Source of the DNA: Acinetobacter proteolyticus
Lineage (GTDB): Bacteria; Pseudomonadota; Gammaproteobacteria; Pseudomonadales; Moraxellaceae
Length of the DNA: 64,000 bases
Assembly: GCF_000367945.1 (NCBI RefSeq)
Contig: NZ_KB849179.1
Span: 3,597,263-3,661,262, forward strand
Direction: 5' to 3'
Under the pieces are notes generated by a model. That model saw only the letters and a program-made list of their open reading frames with translations, made no database searches and was not told the DNA's origin. A program made the translations under genes and the position numbers. Position 1 is the stretch's first letter. Each line of letters begins with the position of its first letter. This document shows positions 25,446-35,182 of this stretch, piece by piece.

Positions 25446-27143
25446 CTAAACGGCTGCAGCAGCCACTTGATCGGTGGTTAATACCCCTTGTTCAATCAAA
25501 CGGTTGGTACATGCAATGATGGCTTCGATTGATGAAGTCACGATGTTGTCATGGACACCCGCACCAAATGCGCTCTTACCTGTGCCTTTCACTTGAAGCT
25601 CAATCAAGGCAAGTGCTTTGGCATTGGCACCTGAACTGATACTGCGCTCTTCATAGTTCACAACATCAATTGGTAACTGTAAGGCATTCAACATGGCTGA
25701 GATCGGGCCATTACCTTCTCCACGGAGACGCTGAATTTCACCGTCAATTTCAACGTCTAATTCAATGATTTGTGTACCATTGATATCCGACAATTGATAA
25801 TGTTTGGTTTGATAATGGCTATTCTTCACATCCACATAAGTATTTTCAAATAAGGTCCAGATTTCATGTGCACTGATTTCTGTACCATTTTCATCGGTAT
25901 GCTGCTGTACGATCTGACTGAATTCGATTTGAACACGTCGTGGCAAGGCAACGTTGTAGTTCGATTCCAATAAGTAAGCGATACCGCCTTTACCTGATTG
26001 GCTGTTGACGCGAATCACTGCATCGTAGTCACGACCCAAGTCTTTTGGATCGATTGGCAAGTATGGCATATCCCAGATTTCTTCATTTTTCTGGAATTCG
26101 AAGCCTTTTTTAATCGCATCTTGGTGTGAACCAGAGAACGCGGTAAAGACTAAATCACCTGCATATGGATGACGAGGGTGCACAGGTAAACCTGTACATT
26201 CTTCAACTGTTGCAATGATTTCATTGATATTTGAGAAGTCTAAGTTTGGTGCAACACCTTGGGTATACATGTTCAAGGCGATCGCAGCAACGTCCACATT
26301 ACCCGTACGTTCACCATTACCAAACACACAACCTTCTACACGGTCAGCACCTGCCATAATCGCCAATTCAGAGGCTGCGATACCACAACCACGGTCATTA
26401 TGACAATGCACAGAGATAATCACGCCATCACGACGTGCCAAGTTACGGTGCATCCATTCGATTTGATCGGCATAGACATTTGGTGTAGACACTTCAACTG
26501 TTGCAGGCAAGTTCAAGATGACTTTATTGGTTGGTGAAGCTTCCCAAATTTCAGTCACAGCATCACAGACATCTTTGGCAACGTCTAATTCAGTTGCAGA
26601 GAAACATTCTGGGCTATACTGGAAAATCCAGTCTGTTGCAGGGTATTGCGCTGCATATTCTTTGACTTTGCTTGCCGCATTAATGGCAAGTTGTTTTGAG
26701 CCATTGGCATCGACATTTAAGACCTTCTGGCGGAAAGTCGGTGAGTTTGAATTATAGATATGCACAATGGCACGTTCTGCACCGATTAATGCTTCAAAAG
26801 TACGTTCAATCAAATGATCACGTGCTTGAACCAAAACCTCGATATAAACATCTTCAGGAATCAAATCTTCTTCGATCAACTTACGGGTAAAGTCGAAGTC
26901 AATTTGAGATGCAGAAGGGAAACCAATTTCAATATGTTTGAAGCCGATTTTAACCAACATGTGGAACATTTTTAATTTTTGATCCATATCCATCGGCTCA
27001 AAAATCGCTTGGTTACCGTCACGAAGGTCGGTACTCATCCAAATCGGCGCTTGATTGATTTCATTATTCGGCCATTGGCGATCTGGTAAATCCACTCGCT
27101 GGTACATACGGCGGTATTTTTTGCTTGGGTCAGCCAACATCAT
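25446..27143 (-). CDS. leuA: 2-isopropylmalate synthase (long, actinobacterial-type form)
   Basis: The 565-residue product starts MMLADPSKKYRRMYQRV, with SD AAGGAG 7 bp from the ATG. The TIM-barrel start is STDLRDGNQAIFEPMD (metal and substrate site), with HCHNDRG carrying two His ligands. The C-terminal regulatory (LeuA dimer) domain runs from about residue 430. The total length and start fit the 560-600-residue LeuA class rather than the E. coli-like 523-residue class. It condenses acetyl-CoA with 2-oxoisovalerate. Leucine feedback and the leader peptide upstream are probable controls. Confidence 0.95.
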   Translation of the reverse strand: MMLADPSKKYRRMYQRVDLPDRQWPNNEINQAPIWMSTDLRDGNQAIFEPMDMDQKLKMFHMLVKIGFKHIEIGFPSASQIDFDFTRKLIEEDLIPEDVYIEVLVQARDHLIERTFEALIGAERAIVHIYNSNSPTFRQKVLNVDANGSKQLAINAASKVKEYAAQYPATDWIFQYSPECFSATELDVAKDVCDAVTEIWEASPTNKVILNLPATVEVSTPNVYADQIEWMHRNLARRDGVIISVHCHNDRGCGIAASELAIMAGADRVEGCVFGNGERTGNVDVAAIALNMYTQGVAPNLDFSNINEIIATVEECTGLPVHPRHPYAGDLVFTAFSGSHQDAIKKGFEFQKNEEIWDMPYLPIDPKDLGRDYDAVIRVNSQSGKGGIAYLLESNYNVALPRRVQIEFSQIVQQHTDENGTEISAHEIWTLFENTYVDVKNSHYQTKHYQLSDINGTQIIELDVEIDGEIQRLRGEGNGPISAMLNALQLPIDVVNYEERSISSGANAKALALIELQVKGTGKSAFGAGVHDNIVTSSIEAIIACTNRLIEQGVLTTDQVAAAAV

Positions 27144-27276
27144 GAGAAAACTCCTTGTCGTAGCATGGTTGCTGAGTCAAATAAAAGGCAACGTGCTACA
27201 GATATATATGGTGTCTATAAGAATTAATTTAAAGCGAATTCGGGGATCGAGTGCCTAAAAAAGTAGGCGAAAAAAT
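27144..27276 (-). promoter_or_regulatory. leuA leader RNA with hairpins before the leuA SD
   Basis: After the leader-peptide stop come ATTTTTT, a hairpin GCCTA-CTTTTT-TAGGC (about 27253-27268), and a strong stem GTAGCACGTTGC/GCAACCATGCTAC (27160-27199) that ends 5 bp before the SD ACAAGGAG. The last stem could hide or expose the leuA start region depending on ribosome position on the leader. No classical GC-rich stem followed by a U tract was found, so the exact mechanism is open. Confidence 0.55.
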
Positions 27277-27363
27277 TTATACGCGCGCGAGGCGCAGCAT
27301 CAGGAGAAGTGCAGCGAGATGTGTTGTATGAGACGGGTGGGTAAAGCCGCGATTTGTTTTCAT
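27277..27363 (-). CDS. leuL: Leucine-rich leader peptide upstream of leuA (28 residues)
   Basis: This short frame reads ATGAAAACAAATCGC… and ends …HLAALLLMLRLARV then TAA. Six of 28 residues are Leu, five of them in a 7-residue run interrupted by one Met and one Arg, coded by CTC, CTT, CTC, CTG, CTG, CTC. A second ATG lies directly upstream (27366). The SD is weak. It is 133 bp from leuA on the same strand. The position and Leu-codon cluster are those of a transcription-attenuation leader peptide; expression is inferred. It is too short for ordinary ORF calling. Confidence 0.75.
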   Translation of the reverse strand: MKTNRGFTHPSHTTHLAALLLMLRLARV

Positions 27364-27553
27364 CATCTACCATTCATATGGGGTATTTAATTTTGCAGTT
27401 ATATTAATCATCTAACGATATTCAGTCTAGGCGAAAATACAGACGACTGCAAAGGTCTATAAAACATTTTAATTTGAATGAATGGAAAATATTTTCCTAA
27501 TTTTTGCGCTATTTTGTGTTTGGTGAGAAAAAATTCCCATAATTTTGTCAATT

Positions 27554-27580
27554 AGAGATAAAAAAATTAATTTTATCTCT
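27554..27580 (-). terminator. Possible terminator of piuC
   Basis: AGAGATAAAA and TTTTATCTCT arms face each other across a 7-nt loop, 22 bp past the piuC stop. The stem is AT-rich and has no clear T tract, so it may be weak. Confidence 0.4.
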
Positions 27581-27601
27581 TTGATATGAAATGTGTACGA
27601 A

Positions 27602-28285
27602 TTATAGCTCAGCCCACTTTCGCATGAGGTTGTGATAAAGATTGGTCATTTTAATCACTTCTTGATGAGTGTCACCAAGCTGTACACGCAAATTTTGGAT
27701 CGTCTGATCCAGTGTAAATAACATATTACGTTCTGCATCATCACGGATCATGCTTTGTAACCAAAAGAATGAGGCCGTTCGACACCCGCTACTAATTGCA
27801 GTCACTTCATGCAGACTAGATGAAGGGTAGAGCACCATATCGCCCGCAGGTAATTTGGCTTCATGATAGCCGTAAGTATCTTCAATGACCAACTCACCGC
27901 CTTCATATTCATCAGGTTCTGATAAAAACAAAGTGCAAGATAAATCGGTACGTAAGCGTTCTTTCGTGCCACGAATTCGACGGATTGAATTATCAACATG
28001 AAATCCAAAAGATTCCTGATTTTCATAACGATTGAAAAGTGGGGGGATAATATCCAGCGGTAAAGCGGCTGAGAGAAACAGGGGATGCTTACCCAGTTCT
28101 TCTAAAATGATGTTACTGAGATGGTGGGTTAAAGGGTGATCTTCAGGCAGTTGCTGATTATTTTTCACTGTAGCGGAGAGGGTACCTGCCGTAACTTTGC
28201 CGTTGGTCCATTCGATTTTATCCATTTCTTCGCGAAAGTACTGAACTTGTTCTTTGCTTAATACATTTGGAATATGGTGGATCAC
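27602..28285 (-). CDS. piuC: PiuC-type Fe(II)/2-oxoglutarate dioxygenase (PKHD-type)
   Basis: The 227-residue product starts at a GTG at 28285 with SD AAAGGTAGC. The iron triad is FGFHVDN (His96, Asp98) and SSLHEVTAISSGCR (His159), with Arg169 for 2-oxoglutarate. The PKHD family fingerprint RYENQESFGFHVDNSIR is present. In Pseudomonas and Acinetobacter, piuC lies beside the receptor piuA, as here, and is iron-regulated; its substrate is not settled. It follows piuA on the same strand. Confidence 0.92.
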   Translation of the reverse strand: MIHHIPNVLSKEQVQYFREEMDKIEWTNGKVTAGTLSATVKNNQQLPEDHPLTHHLSNIILEELGKHPLFLSAALPLDIIPPLFNRYENQESFGFHVDNSIRRIRGTKERLRTDLSCTLFLSEPDEYEGGELVIEDTYGYHEAKLPAGDMVLYPSSSLHEVTAISSGCRTASFFWLQSMIRDDAERNMLFTLDQTIQNLRVQLGDTHQEVIKMTNLYHNLMRKWAEL

Positions 28286-28317
28286 GATAGCTACCTTTGT
28301 GGAAACAATGAATGATA

Positions 28318-28381
28318 AAAAATAGCCTCATTATGAGGCTATTTTTGCAATAAAATCCATAATTAAACTATGGGTTTTATT
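28318..28381 (-). terminator. Two tandem hairpins between piuA and piuC
   Basis: The first hairpin is AAAAATAGCCTCA-TTA-TGAGGCTATTTTT (28318-28346). The second has arms 28349-28361 and 28369-28381 with one mismatch and lies nearer to piuA. The pair should end most piuA transcripts, leaving some read-through or a separate piuC promoter. Confidence 0.75.
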
Positions 28382-28386
28382 GAGGG

Positions 28387-30666
28387 TTAGTATTTGAAGT
28401 TGACAGACAATACTGCACTGCGTCCTTCCGCTTCAGTTGCATAGTGCGATGCATAGGCTTTCGTGAAATAACGTTTATCCGATAAATTATTAATGTTTAG
28501 TTGTAGGTCAACATTTTTATCAACGTTATAACGAGCCATTGCATCGTAACGAACATAGCCTGGAACCCATTTGGTATTCGCTGCATCACCATAGACTTTA
28601 TCCATCGCTACTGCACCAGCGCCTAAAGTCAGCTGTGGTAAAACTTTATAGGTTGTCCAAAGCGTTGCTGAGTTTTTCGCAACGTTTTGAACTTGGTTAC
28701 CATTATTTGGACTTGCTACATATTTACCACTGCTGTCCTTAACGAAGCCAGCATCTACGATTTCACTATCTAAATAGGTATAACCAGCCGATACCGCCCA
28801 TTTATCTGTGATATAACCATTCGCACCAAGCTCAATACCATCAACACGTGTTTCACCAATGTTTCTGGTGAAACCATCCGTATCTAAGGCACGTGTATTC
28901 TCTTTTTCAGTACGGAAAATAGCAGCAGTTAAATTCAATTTATCATTCAATAAATCCCATTTAGTGCCGATTTCATATGTTTTAACTTCTTCAGGTTTTA
29001 GGTTGTTGATCGCACGAGACTGTTCATCCGTTGTGTTTCGGCCAGGTACGCTAATACCTTCTGAACCGTCACCCGCATCAACACCGACAGGGTTTGCAGA
29101 GGTTGCATAGCTGATATAAATCGCACCGTTTTCAGCTGGTTTGAATGTAAGGCCAGCTTGATAATTGAAGAAATCATGACTTGAATCGTACTTTGTTCCA
29201 GCTTTGATTGAACCTGAATCCTTGTTGTACTTCATATCAGTTTCAAATTTGTCCCAACGTACCCCAAGGTCAAGTAACCATTGTGGGGTAAGGGTGATAT
29301 TGTCTAGAACATACACTGATTGCGTTTTTGAGGTGATATTTGTGACATTAGGATTTGCTTTGATATTACCTAACCATGCATCACCTGCATGAGGGTTGTT
29401 TAGATCGGTACACCAACCATTGGAACTGCTTAACGAACAAGCATTATTTGCACCGCTTCCCCCAATTTTTGCAGTGTTTGGATCGGTAACAATGTTGGTT
29501 CCACGATCTGAATCTTGTTTAGAATATTCAACACCCGTATTAAAGCTGTGCTTAAGTGAACCTGTGTTGAACTTACCCGTTAATGCCAACTGATCTGTAA
29601 AGGTATCTGTATTGGTTAAATTGGTATTGACTCGGCGCCAAACTTGACCATTTACAATATTACCTTGACTATCATCTGGTTGAGTCCATAAATAATCATT
29701 TTTAGATTTGCTATAGACGGCTGTATTACTTAGGGTTAAATTTTCGGTTAAATCATGTTCTAACTTGATGGTACCGATCTGATTTTCTTGTTTTTGGAAG
29801 TCACGATCTTTCCAACCGTAATAGATACCTTGCTTAACATCTACAGGTTTACTAGCAGTTGCTTTTTTGGTCGTATCATATTGATATGGAACACCAGAAT
29901 CTGGTTCATCATTAGTTTTTAAGTAGTAATAACTTAAGGTACCACGTGTCGCAGAATCTAGACCAAAGCTGATACTTGGAGCAATACCCGCACGCTTATA
30001 CTCGGCACCCTCATGTTGCCCAGCTTTTTCATTTTGGTGGCCCATGACTACAACACGGCCTGCAACACCATTACCAAAATCTTTATTCCCGTCTAAAGTA
30101 ATTCGGGCATAGTTGTCTGTACCACCAGAAATCGAACCTTCTAAAGCATCACCTTTTTTAGCGACTTTAGAAATCATGTTGATGCTACCGCCTGATGTAC
30201 CTGCACCACCTAAGGCAGACGCAGAACCTTTGGTTACTTCTACTTGTTCAACTGCAAACATTTCGCGGTTTTGAGATGTTGAACTACGAACACCGTCAAC
30301 ATACATTGAGCTTTCAGAGTTATAACCACGAATAAATGGGCGGTCACCGTTTGGGTTACCGCCTTCACCTGCACCGAGTGTAATACCTGGAATGGTACGT
30401 AATGCATCACTTAAGGTCGTAACCTGAGTGTCTTCAATCAGTTGTTTAGAAATCACAGAAACTGATTTTGGAGTATCAAGTAGAGGAGCAACAAATTTAG
30501 TATTTGCAGATTTATCGACTTTCAAACTTTGTTCTTTTTCAGCTTGAGCATGAATTGTTGGAAGCTGAACTGCCTGATCTTGTGCAATCGCTGGTACTGC
30601 AATTACTGAGAGTGAAGATGCAATTGCAGAAGAAACGAGTTTCTTCCGTGATTTAATAAAAGACAT
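28387..30666 (-). CDS. piuA: TonB-dependent siderophore receptor PiuA
   Basis: The 759-residue product has signal peptide …SLSVIAVPAIAQ, then the plug domain (LLDTPKSVSVISKQLIEDTQV, LSDALRTIPGITLGAG, RPFIRGYNSESSMYVDGVR, VEVTKGSASALGG) and a 22-strand barrel that ends in aromatic Phe-Lys-Tyr. The plug pattern is that of catecholate receptors (Fiu/PiuA type) that also import siderophore-mimic antibiotics. It sits beside piuC. A Fur box lies 35 bp upstream of the ATG. Confidence 0.9.
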   Translation of the reverse strand: MSFIKSRKKLVSSAIASSLSVIAVPAIAQDQAVQLPTIHAQAEKEQSLKVDKSANTKFVAPLLDTPKSVSVISKQLIEDTQVTTLSDALRTIPGITLGAGEGGNPNGDRPFIRGYNSESSMYVDGVRSSTSQNREMFAVEQVEVTKGSASALGGAGTSGGSINMISKVAKKGDALEGSISGGTDNYARITLDGNKDFGNGVAGRVVVMGHQNEKAGQHEGAEYKRAGIAPSISFGLDSATRGTLSYYYLKTNDEPDSGVPYQYDTTKKATASKPVDVKQGIYYGWKDRDFQKQENQIGTIKLEHDLTENLTLSNTAVYSKSKNDYLWTQPDDSQGNIVNGQVWRRVNTNLTNTDTFTDQLALTGKFNTGSLKHSFNTGVEYSKQDSDRGTNIVTDPNTAKIGGSGANNACSLSSSNGWCTDLNNPHAGDAWLGNIKANPNVTNITSKTQSVYVLDNITLTPQWLLDLGVRWDKFETDMKYNKDSGSIKAGTKYDSSHDFFNYQAGLTFKPAENGAIYISYATSANPVGVDAGDGSEGISVPGRNTTDEQSRAINNLKPEEVKTYEIGTKWDLLNDKLNLTAAIFRTEKENTRALDTDGFTRNIGETRVDGIELGANGYITDKWAVSAGYTYLDSEIVDAGFVKDSSGKYVASPNNGNQVQNVAKNSATLWTTYKVLPQLTLGAGAVAMDKVYGDAANTKWVPGYVRYDAMARYNVDKNVDLQLNINNLSDKRYFTKAYASHYATEAEGRSAVLSVNFKY

Positions 30667-30700
30667 GGGGCACGCCTAACAGTGTAAAAATTTATGCAAA

Positions 30701-30715
30701 GGATAATCATTGTCA
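30701..30715. promoter_or_regulatory. Fur box upstream of piuA
   Basis: GGATAATCATTGTCA matches the 7-1-7 Fur consensus TGATAAT-N-ATTATCA at 12 of 14 positions. It is 35 bp upstream of the piuA ATG. Confidence 0.8.
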
Positions 30716-31093
30716 TTTCTATATTCATTTGTTTGGGATTGTTTTTTTCAATTGTTTCTAATTATTACAATGGAAACTTAAATAATTTTTCATCCTTAAT
30801 TGTTCAATAATGTTGTTAATTTGTTGATTTTTTTATTTAATCTAAAAAAACGATTGTTTTTTAAGGTTTGACTTTTAATTTAGATGTTGCAGTTTCTTCA
30901 TTTAACTTTTGAATATCAGTTCGTTATTTTGAATAGGTAAAGAGAAAAAAGTATTGCTAGAGAAAATAAGGAGAATATTACCCAAAATTTCTATTCTTGA
31001 CGCTCGGATGCTTTGGAGAGCTAGATTAAATTTTTAGGGTACTAGATAATTACCAAAGTGTTTACTGCTAAGAATAGCGTGATTGGGGTGAAT
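30716..31093. other. AT-rich intergenic region between the two TonB receptor genes
   Basis: No ORF with a credible start or RNA structure was seen in this ~380-bp stretch on either strand. It holds the upstream part of the piuA promoter region. Confidence 0.5.
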
Positions 31094-31094
31094 A

Positions 31095-31120
31095 AAAAAC
31101 CTGCATTAAGGCAGGTTTTT
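31095..31120 (-). terminator. Terminator of the second TonB receptor gene
   Basis: AAAAACCTGC-ATTAAG-GCAGGTTTTT is symmetrical, and its T tract serves the minus strand, 31 bp after the stop. Confidence 0.85.
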
Positions 31121-31151
31121 TATACTTGTTAGGTTGGTTGTTGGTTAACAC

Positions 31152-33332
31152 TTAGAAGTCATATGACACAGATAACCAGAAGTTACGACCTGCAAGGTAA
31201 GTGCCTGACATTCCAGAGCCAATCACCATATAGTCATAATAAGAAGCTGGGTTTCCATTGGCATCAATATAAGAACCATTGCTGGTGAAATCTTTGTCGA
31301 GTAGGTTATTCACTGCACCATTGAAGCGCAGTTGATCATTGACACTATAGCTTGCACCTAGGTTGAATAAGTTATAACCCTTTAATTTGTTGTTGGTCGC
31401 ATTATAAATCAGCGCGGCATCACCTGTGGTTTGTTCTGTATCGTAGCGTTTACGCTCTGATTTATATTCATGTTGCAACCATAGATCAAAGGCATCATTG
31501 ATATGCCAAGTTGAGGTCATATTAAAGGCATTTTTAGGGACATTACTTAGATATGAACCTTTATTCTTACCTTTGGTAATTTCGGTTTCCATATAAGTAT
31601 ATGCAGCTTTGATATCCCATTCAGGAAGAATGCTATATTTCAAACTGAGTTCAACACCTTTGGTTTCAGCTTCATCTGCATTGATACTTTGTGAAAAAGT
31701 ATCTTGAGTAATATGTGAACCATAACTCACACAACCTGGCTGATTTGGATTAGTTGCTGAAGAACAGTTGGGTAATTCTGGTCCATCACTGATAATTAGG
31801 TTCTTAATTTTATTAAAAAATGCTGTGGTGGTCAGGTCTAAATTGCCATTGTTATAATTGAAGCCAAGTTCATAGTTGGTTGATTCTTCAGGTTTTAAGT
31901 CAGGAGAGCCAATACCAAAGGTGGTACCTTGTCCACTAATACTAACAATACCATTATGCAGTGCTTTGGCTGAAGGCGCTTTATAACCTGTGCTCACGCC
32001 ACCTTTAAATGTAAGTTCGTCATTTGCATTCCAAACGAGGTATGCACGTGGGCTAAACTGACTACCGAAACCCGAGTGATCTTCATAGCGACCACCAAGG
32101 GTAAAGCCGAGGCTGTCGAGAATGCGCCATTCATCTTCCGCATAGATAGAAAAAGAATCTTTTTTGAATGTCGCGCCAATGCCTGCAATATCATCTGCAA
32201 TTTTTGCTTCTTTATATTCAGCACCAACTGTGAGTTTATGATCTGCAATTGGCATCACCACATGTGAGTCGGCGACGAAATCCGTATTTTTTAAAGTACG
32301 ATCCTGACCAGCTGAAGCATTACCCGGGAATGTATTACGCGGAATAGTACGCCCAACAGTCTCTGTTTTAGTTTGGCTGACATAAGAGTTCCATTGACCA
32401 AAGCTATAATCACCATTATGACCGACGGCGATTTGATCGCGTTTAAACTCTAATTCATCTTTATAGCCATTGGCACGTGCAGGCGTATCCAATGTTCCTA
32501 AGCGGTTATCGTCATTTTTATAGGTTTGGCTGGAGTGAAAACCATCCACCCAGAAATTATTTTGCTCATTTAATTTAAAGGATAGTTTTCCACCGACATC
32601 GTAGATATCAGCTTCGCTTGGGCGTGGATCACGACCAGAGGTACCGGGAATTCGTTCAGATTTTTGACGATCTAAGTAAGAACCACGTAGCTGTACGCCT
32701 AGCTTGTCTTGAATAATCGGACCATTGACCACGACACTGGTTTTCCATGAATCCGCTTCACCGCCATGTTCCATGACATTGCCACTGACGGTGACATTGC
32801 CATTCCATTCGTTGCTGATTTTCTTGGTAATAATGTTAATTACACCCCCCATCGCTTCTGAACCATAGCGCGTTGCCATTGGTCCACGAATCACTTCAAT
32901 TCTTTCGATTGACGCGAGTGGAGGTAAGAAACCATTTGCAGATTCACCAAAACCATTTGGGGTGACATCTGAAGAGGTGGTTTGGCGACGGCCATCAATC
33001 AGAATCAGGCTATATTCACTGCCTAAGCCACGCATTTTAATATTCAAACCAGAGGTTTTCCCAATACCGTCTCGGATATCAATGCCTGGAACATCTGCAA
33101 GTAGATCAGCAATGCTGGTTGCATTTTTCTTTTCAATATCTTCTTTTGTCACCACGCTAATCGAAGCGGGTGCATTTTTAATGTCTTGCTCAAAGCCAGC
33201 AGCAGATACCACAATGGTAGCAAGTTGGTGGGTATTGGTATTTTCAGATGCTGCCGTTGTATCTGCGAAAGCGGATGTGGTCATTGCCCCAAGGAGTGCA
33301 AATGAGAGGGGATGCAAATTAAATTTACTCAT
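31152..33332 (-). CDS. TonB-dependent receptor, FepA/PirA-like
   Basis: The start is the ATG at 33332 (MSKFNLHPLSFALLGAMTTSAFA, 726 residues), chosen because it opens a signal peptide; the longer reading adds 15 residues. TonB-box region is ATIVVSAAG. The plug includes NAPASISVVTKEDIEKKNATSIADLLADVPGID and GGVINIITKK. The barrel ends FWLSVSYDF. Motif layout resembles ferric-enterobactin type receptors (FepA, PirA). The substrate is inferred as catecholate siderophore. It is not in an operon with piuA; each has its own Fur box. Confidence 0.85.
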   Translation of the reverse strand: MSKFNLHPLSFALLGAMTTSAFADTTAASENTNTHQLATIVVSAAGFEQDIKNAPASISVVTKEDIEKKNATSIADLLADVPGIDIRDGIGKTSGLNIKMRGLGSEYSLILIDGRRQTTSSDVTPNGFGESANGFLPPLASIERIEVIRGPMATRYGSEAMGGVINIITKKISNEWNGNVTVSGNVMEHGGEADSWKTSVVVNGPIIQDKLGVQLRGSYLDRQKSERIPGTSGRDPRPSEADIYDVGGKLSFKLNEQNNFWVDGFHSSQTYKNDDNRLGTLDTPARANGYKDELEFKRDQIAVGHNGDYSFGQWNSYVSQTKTETVGRTIPRNTFPGNASAGQDRTLKNTDFVADSHVVMPIADHKLTVGAEYKEAKIADDIAGIGATFKKDSFSIYAEDEWRILDSLGFTLGGRYEDHSGFGSQFSPRAYLVWNANDELTFKGGVSTGYKAPSAKALHNGIVSISGQGTTFGIGSPDLKPEESTNYELGFNYNNGNLDLTTTAFFNKIKNLIISDGPELPNCSSATNPNQPGCVSYGSHITQDTFSQSINADEAETKGVELSLKYSILPEWDIKAAYTYMETEITKGKNKGSYLSNVPKNAFNMTSTWHINDAFDLWLQHEYKSERKRYDTEQTTGDAALIYNATNNKLKGYNLFNLGASYSVNDQLRFNGAVNNLLDKDFTSNGSYIDANGNPASYYDYMVIGSGMSGTYLAGRNFWLSVSYDF

Positions 33333-33395
33333 AACTAGAGTTCCAAAGCTGGACGAGAAAAAACAATAAATGCGCAAAAACAGCGTAAAGTATAG

Positions 33396-33410
33396 TGATA
33401 ATACTTATCA
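33396..33410. promoter_or_regulatory. Fur box upstream of the second receptor
   Basis: TGATAATACTTATCA matches the 15-bp Fur consensus at 13 of 14 informative positions. It is 64 bp upstream of the chosen ATG. Confidence 0.85.
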
Positions 33411-33579
33411 TTAACAACAAAAGATAACATTTGATTTAAGGTTATTTTAAGAAATCTATGTTTTTGGCTAAAATGAGAAATATATTTGCTTTTTTAGCAT
33501 CCGATTTTGTATATCCAGAAAGTTGTCATATAATGTGGCACTTTAAAAATTGTTATTACTAACTAATATCGAGGAAGCC

Positions 33580-34911
33580 ATGCAAGTAACGACTGAAGCG
33601 GTTTCGGGCGTTGCCCGTCGTTTAAATGTTTCTGTACCGACGAGCCGTGTTAACGAGCAGTTTGAAGCTCGCTTACAACGCACTGCCAAAACTGTGAAGA
33701 TCAACGGCTTCCGTCCAGGTAAAGTGCCTTTGAATGTTGTTCGCCGTGAATATGGTGCGGGCATTTATCAAGAAGTTGTGAATGACATCATTCGTGACAG
33801 CGTATTTGAAGCAATTCAACAAGAAAAAATCAATGCGGTCGGTATGCCGAACATTGAGAAAGTTGAAAACAAAGATGATGCTTTAGTTTTTGAAGCAACT
33901 GTAGAAGTTTATCCAGAAGTAGAAGTGAAAGCTTTTGCTGACTTGGAAGTTGAGCGTAAATCATCAGAAATCAACGACAAAGACGTTGATGTTATGATCG
34001 AAAACTTACAAAAACAACGTCAAACTTGGGCTGTGACCAAAGGCATGGCGAAGAAAGACATGCAAGTGACTTTCGACTTCGAAGGGACTGTTGATGGTGA
34101 GAAGTTTGAAGGCGGCGCTGCTGAAGACTTTAAACTCGTACTTGGTTCAGGTCGTATGATCCCAGGTTTTGAAGATGGTATCGTTGGTATGAAAGCTGGC
34201 GAAGAGAAAGTGATTGATGTGACTTTCCCTGAAGATTACCAAGCTGAAAACTTAGCGGGTAAAGCGGCTCAATTCAAAATCACTGTGAAGCAAGTTGAAA
34301 AAGCAAAACTCCCAGAAATCGATGCTGAATTCTTAAAAATCTTTGGTTTAACTGAAGAAGAAGGCTTAGATAAGTTAAAAGCTGACGTTCGTAAAAATAT
34401 GGAACGTGAAGTTCGTAACGGTCTTCGTAACCAAGTTAAACAAGCTGCATTTGATGCACTTGTTGCTGCAAACGAAATCGAAGTTCCTGCTTCAATGGTT
34501 GCTCAAGAAATTGACCGTCAACGTCAACAAATGATCCAACAGTTCACTCAACAGTTTGGTGCTCAAGGTGCAGGCGCATTTGACAGCAGCATGCTTCCAG
34601 ATGAATTGTTCAAAGAACAAGCTGAAAAATCAGTGAAGCTTGGCGTATTGGTAAGTAAAGTATTGGCTGATGCTAAACTTGAAGTTGACCAAGCACGTGT
34701 TGATGCTTACATCGATGACATGGCTTCTTCTTATGAAGATCCAACAGAAGTGGTTGAATACTTCAAAAATGACAAGCAGCAACGTGCTCAAATCGAAGCA
34801 GTTGTGTTGGAAGACCAAGTGGTTGATCACATCTTAGCTGCGGCTAAAGTAAGTGATGTAGCGATCAGCTATGAAGACTTATTAAAAGAACAACAAGCTC
34901 GTCGTGGCTAA
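33580..34911 (+). CDS. tig: Trigger factor
   Basis: The start is the ATG at 33580 ([20 protein letters not shown], 443 residues), with SD GAGGAAGCC. The N-terminal ribosome-binding domain holds the signature [14 protein letters not shown]. The PPIase (FKBP-like) domain runs ~residues 155-240 ([15 protein letters not shown]… [14 protein letters not shown]), and the C-terminal domain binds nascent chains. It is a ribosome-associated chaperone. Upstream of clpP-clpX in the common tig-clpP-clpX order. Confidence 0.97.
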   Translation: MQVTTEAVSGVARRLNVSVPTSRVNEQFEARLQRTAKTVKINGFRPGKVPLNVVRREYGAGIYQEVVNDIIRDSVFEAIQQEKINAVGMPNIEKVENKDDALVFEATVEVYPEVEVKAFADLEVERKSSEINDKDVDVMIENLQKQRQTWAVTKGMAKKDMQVTFDFEGTVDGEKFEGGAAEDFKLVLGSGRMIPGFEDGIVGMKAGEEKVIDVTFPEDYQAENLAGKAAQFKITVKQVEKAKLPEIDAEFLKIFGLTEEEGLDKLKADVRKNMEREVRNGLRNQVKQAAFDALVAANEIEVPASMVAQEIDRQRQQMIQQFTQQFGAQGAGAFDSSMLPDELFKEQAEKSVKLGVLVSKVLADAKLEVDQARVDAYIDDMASSYEDPTEVVEYFKNDKQQRAQIEAVVLEDQVVDHILAAAKVSDVAISYEDLLKEQQARRG

Positions 34912-34933
34912 TCTTTTGAAAAGTTGATTCAAG

Positions 34934-34960
34934 AAAAAGGCGCTTAATGCGCCTTTTTCT
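34934..34960 (+). terminator. Terminator of tig
   Basis: AAAAAGGCGC-TTAAT-GCGCCTTTTT stem with T tract, 22 bp after the stop. Confidence 0.9.
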
Positions 34961-35182
34961 TTTAGGCTTTGCTTTACTTTTATTGATGCATTTTGTGATA
35001 AGCCAAAACATCGCGGAAAGTGCTGCAAAGCCTCTGTTATGAAAGTGTTAATTTAATTCGAAATTGCCAGATTTTAGTCTAAATAATCGAATATTTCAGA
35101 TTGAACCTTTTGCAATTTCATTGATTATCCCTCATATTGTTGGCATAGATCGAGTCACAATAATTTAGGAATAAGTAAACGT

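Noticed and set aside
34961-35182. Possible small RNA or ORF between tig and clpP
   Set aside because: No promoter-terminator pair or conserved-looking frame could be made out; only the clpP upstream region remains.
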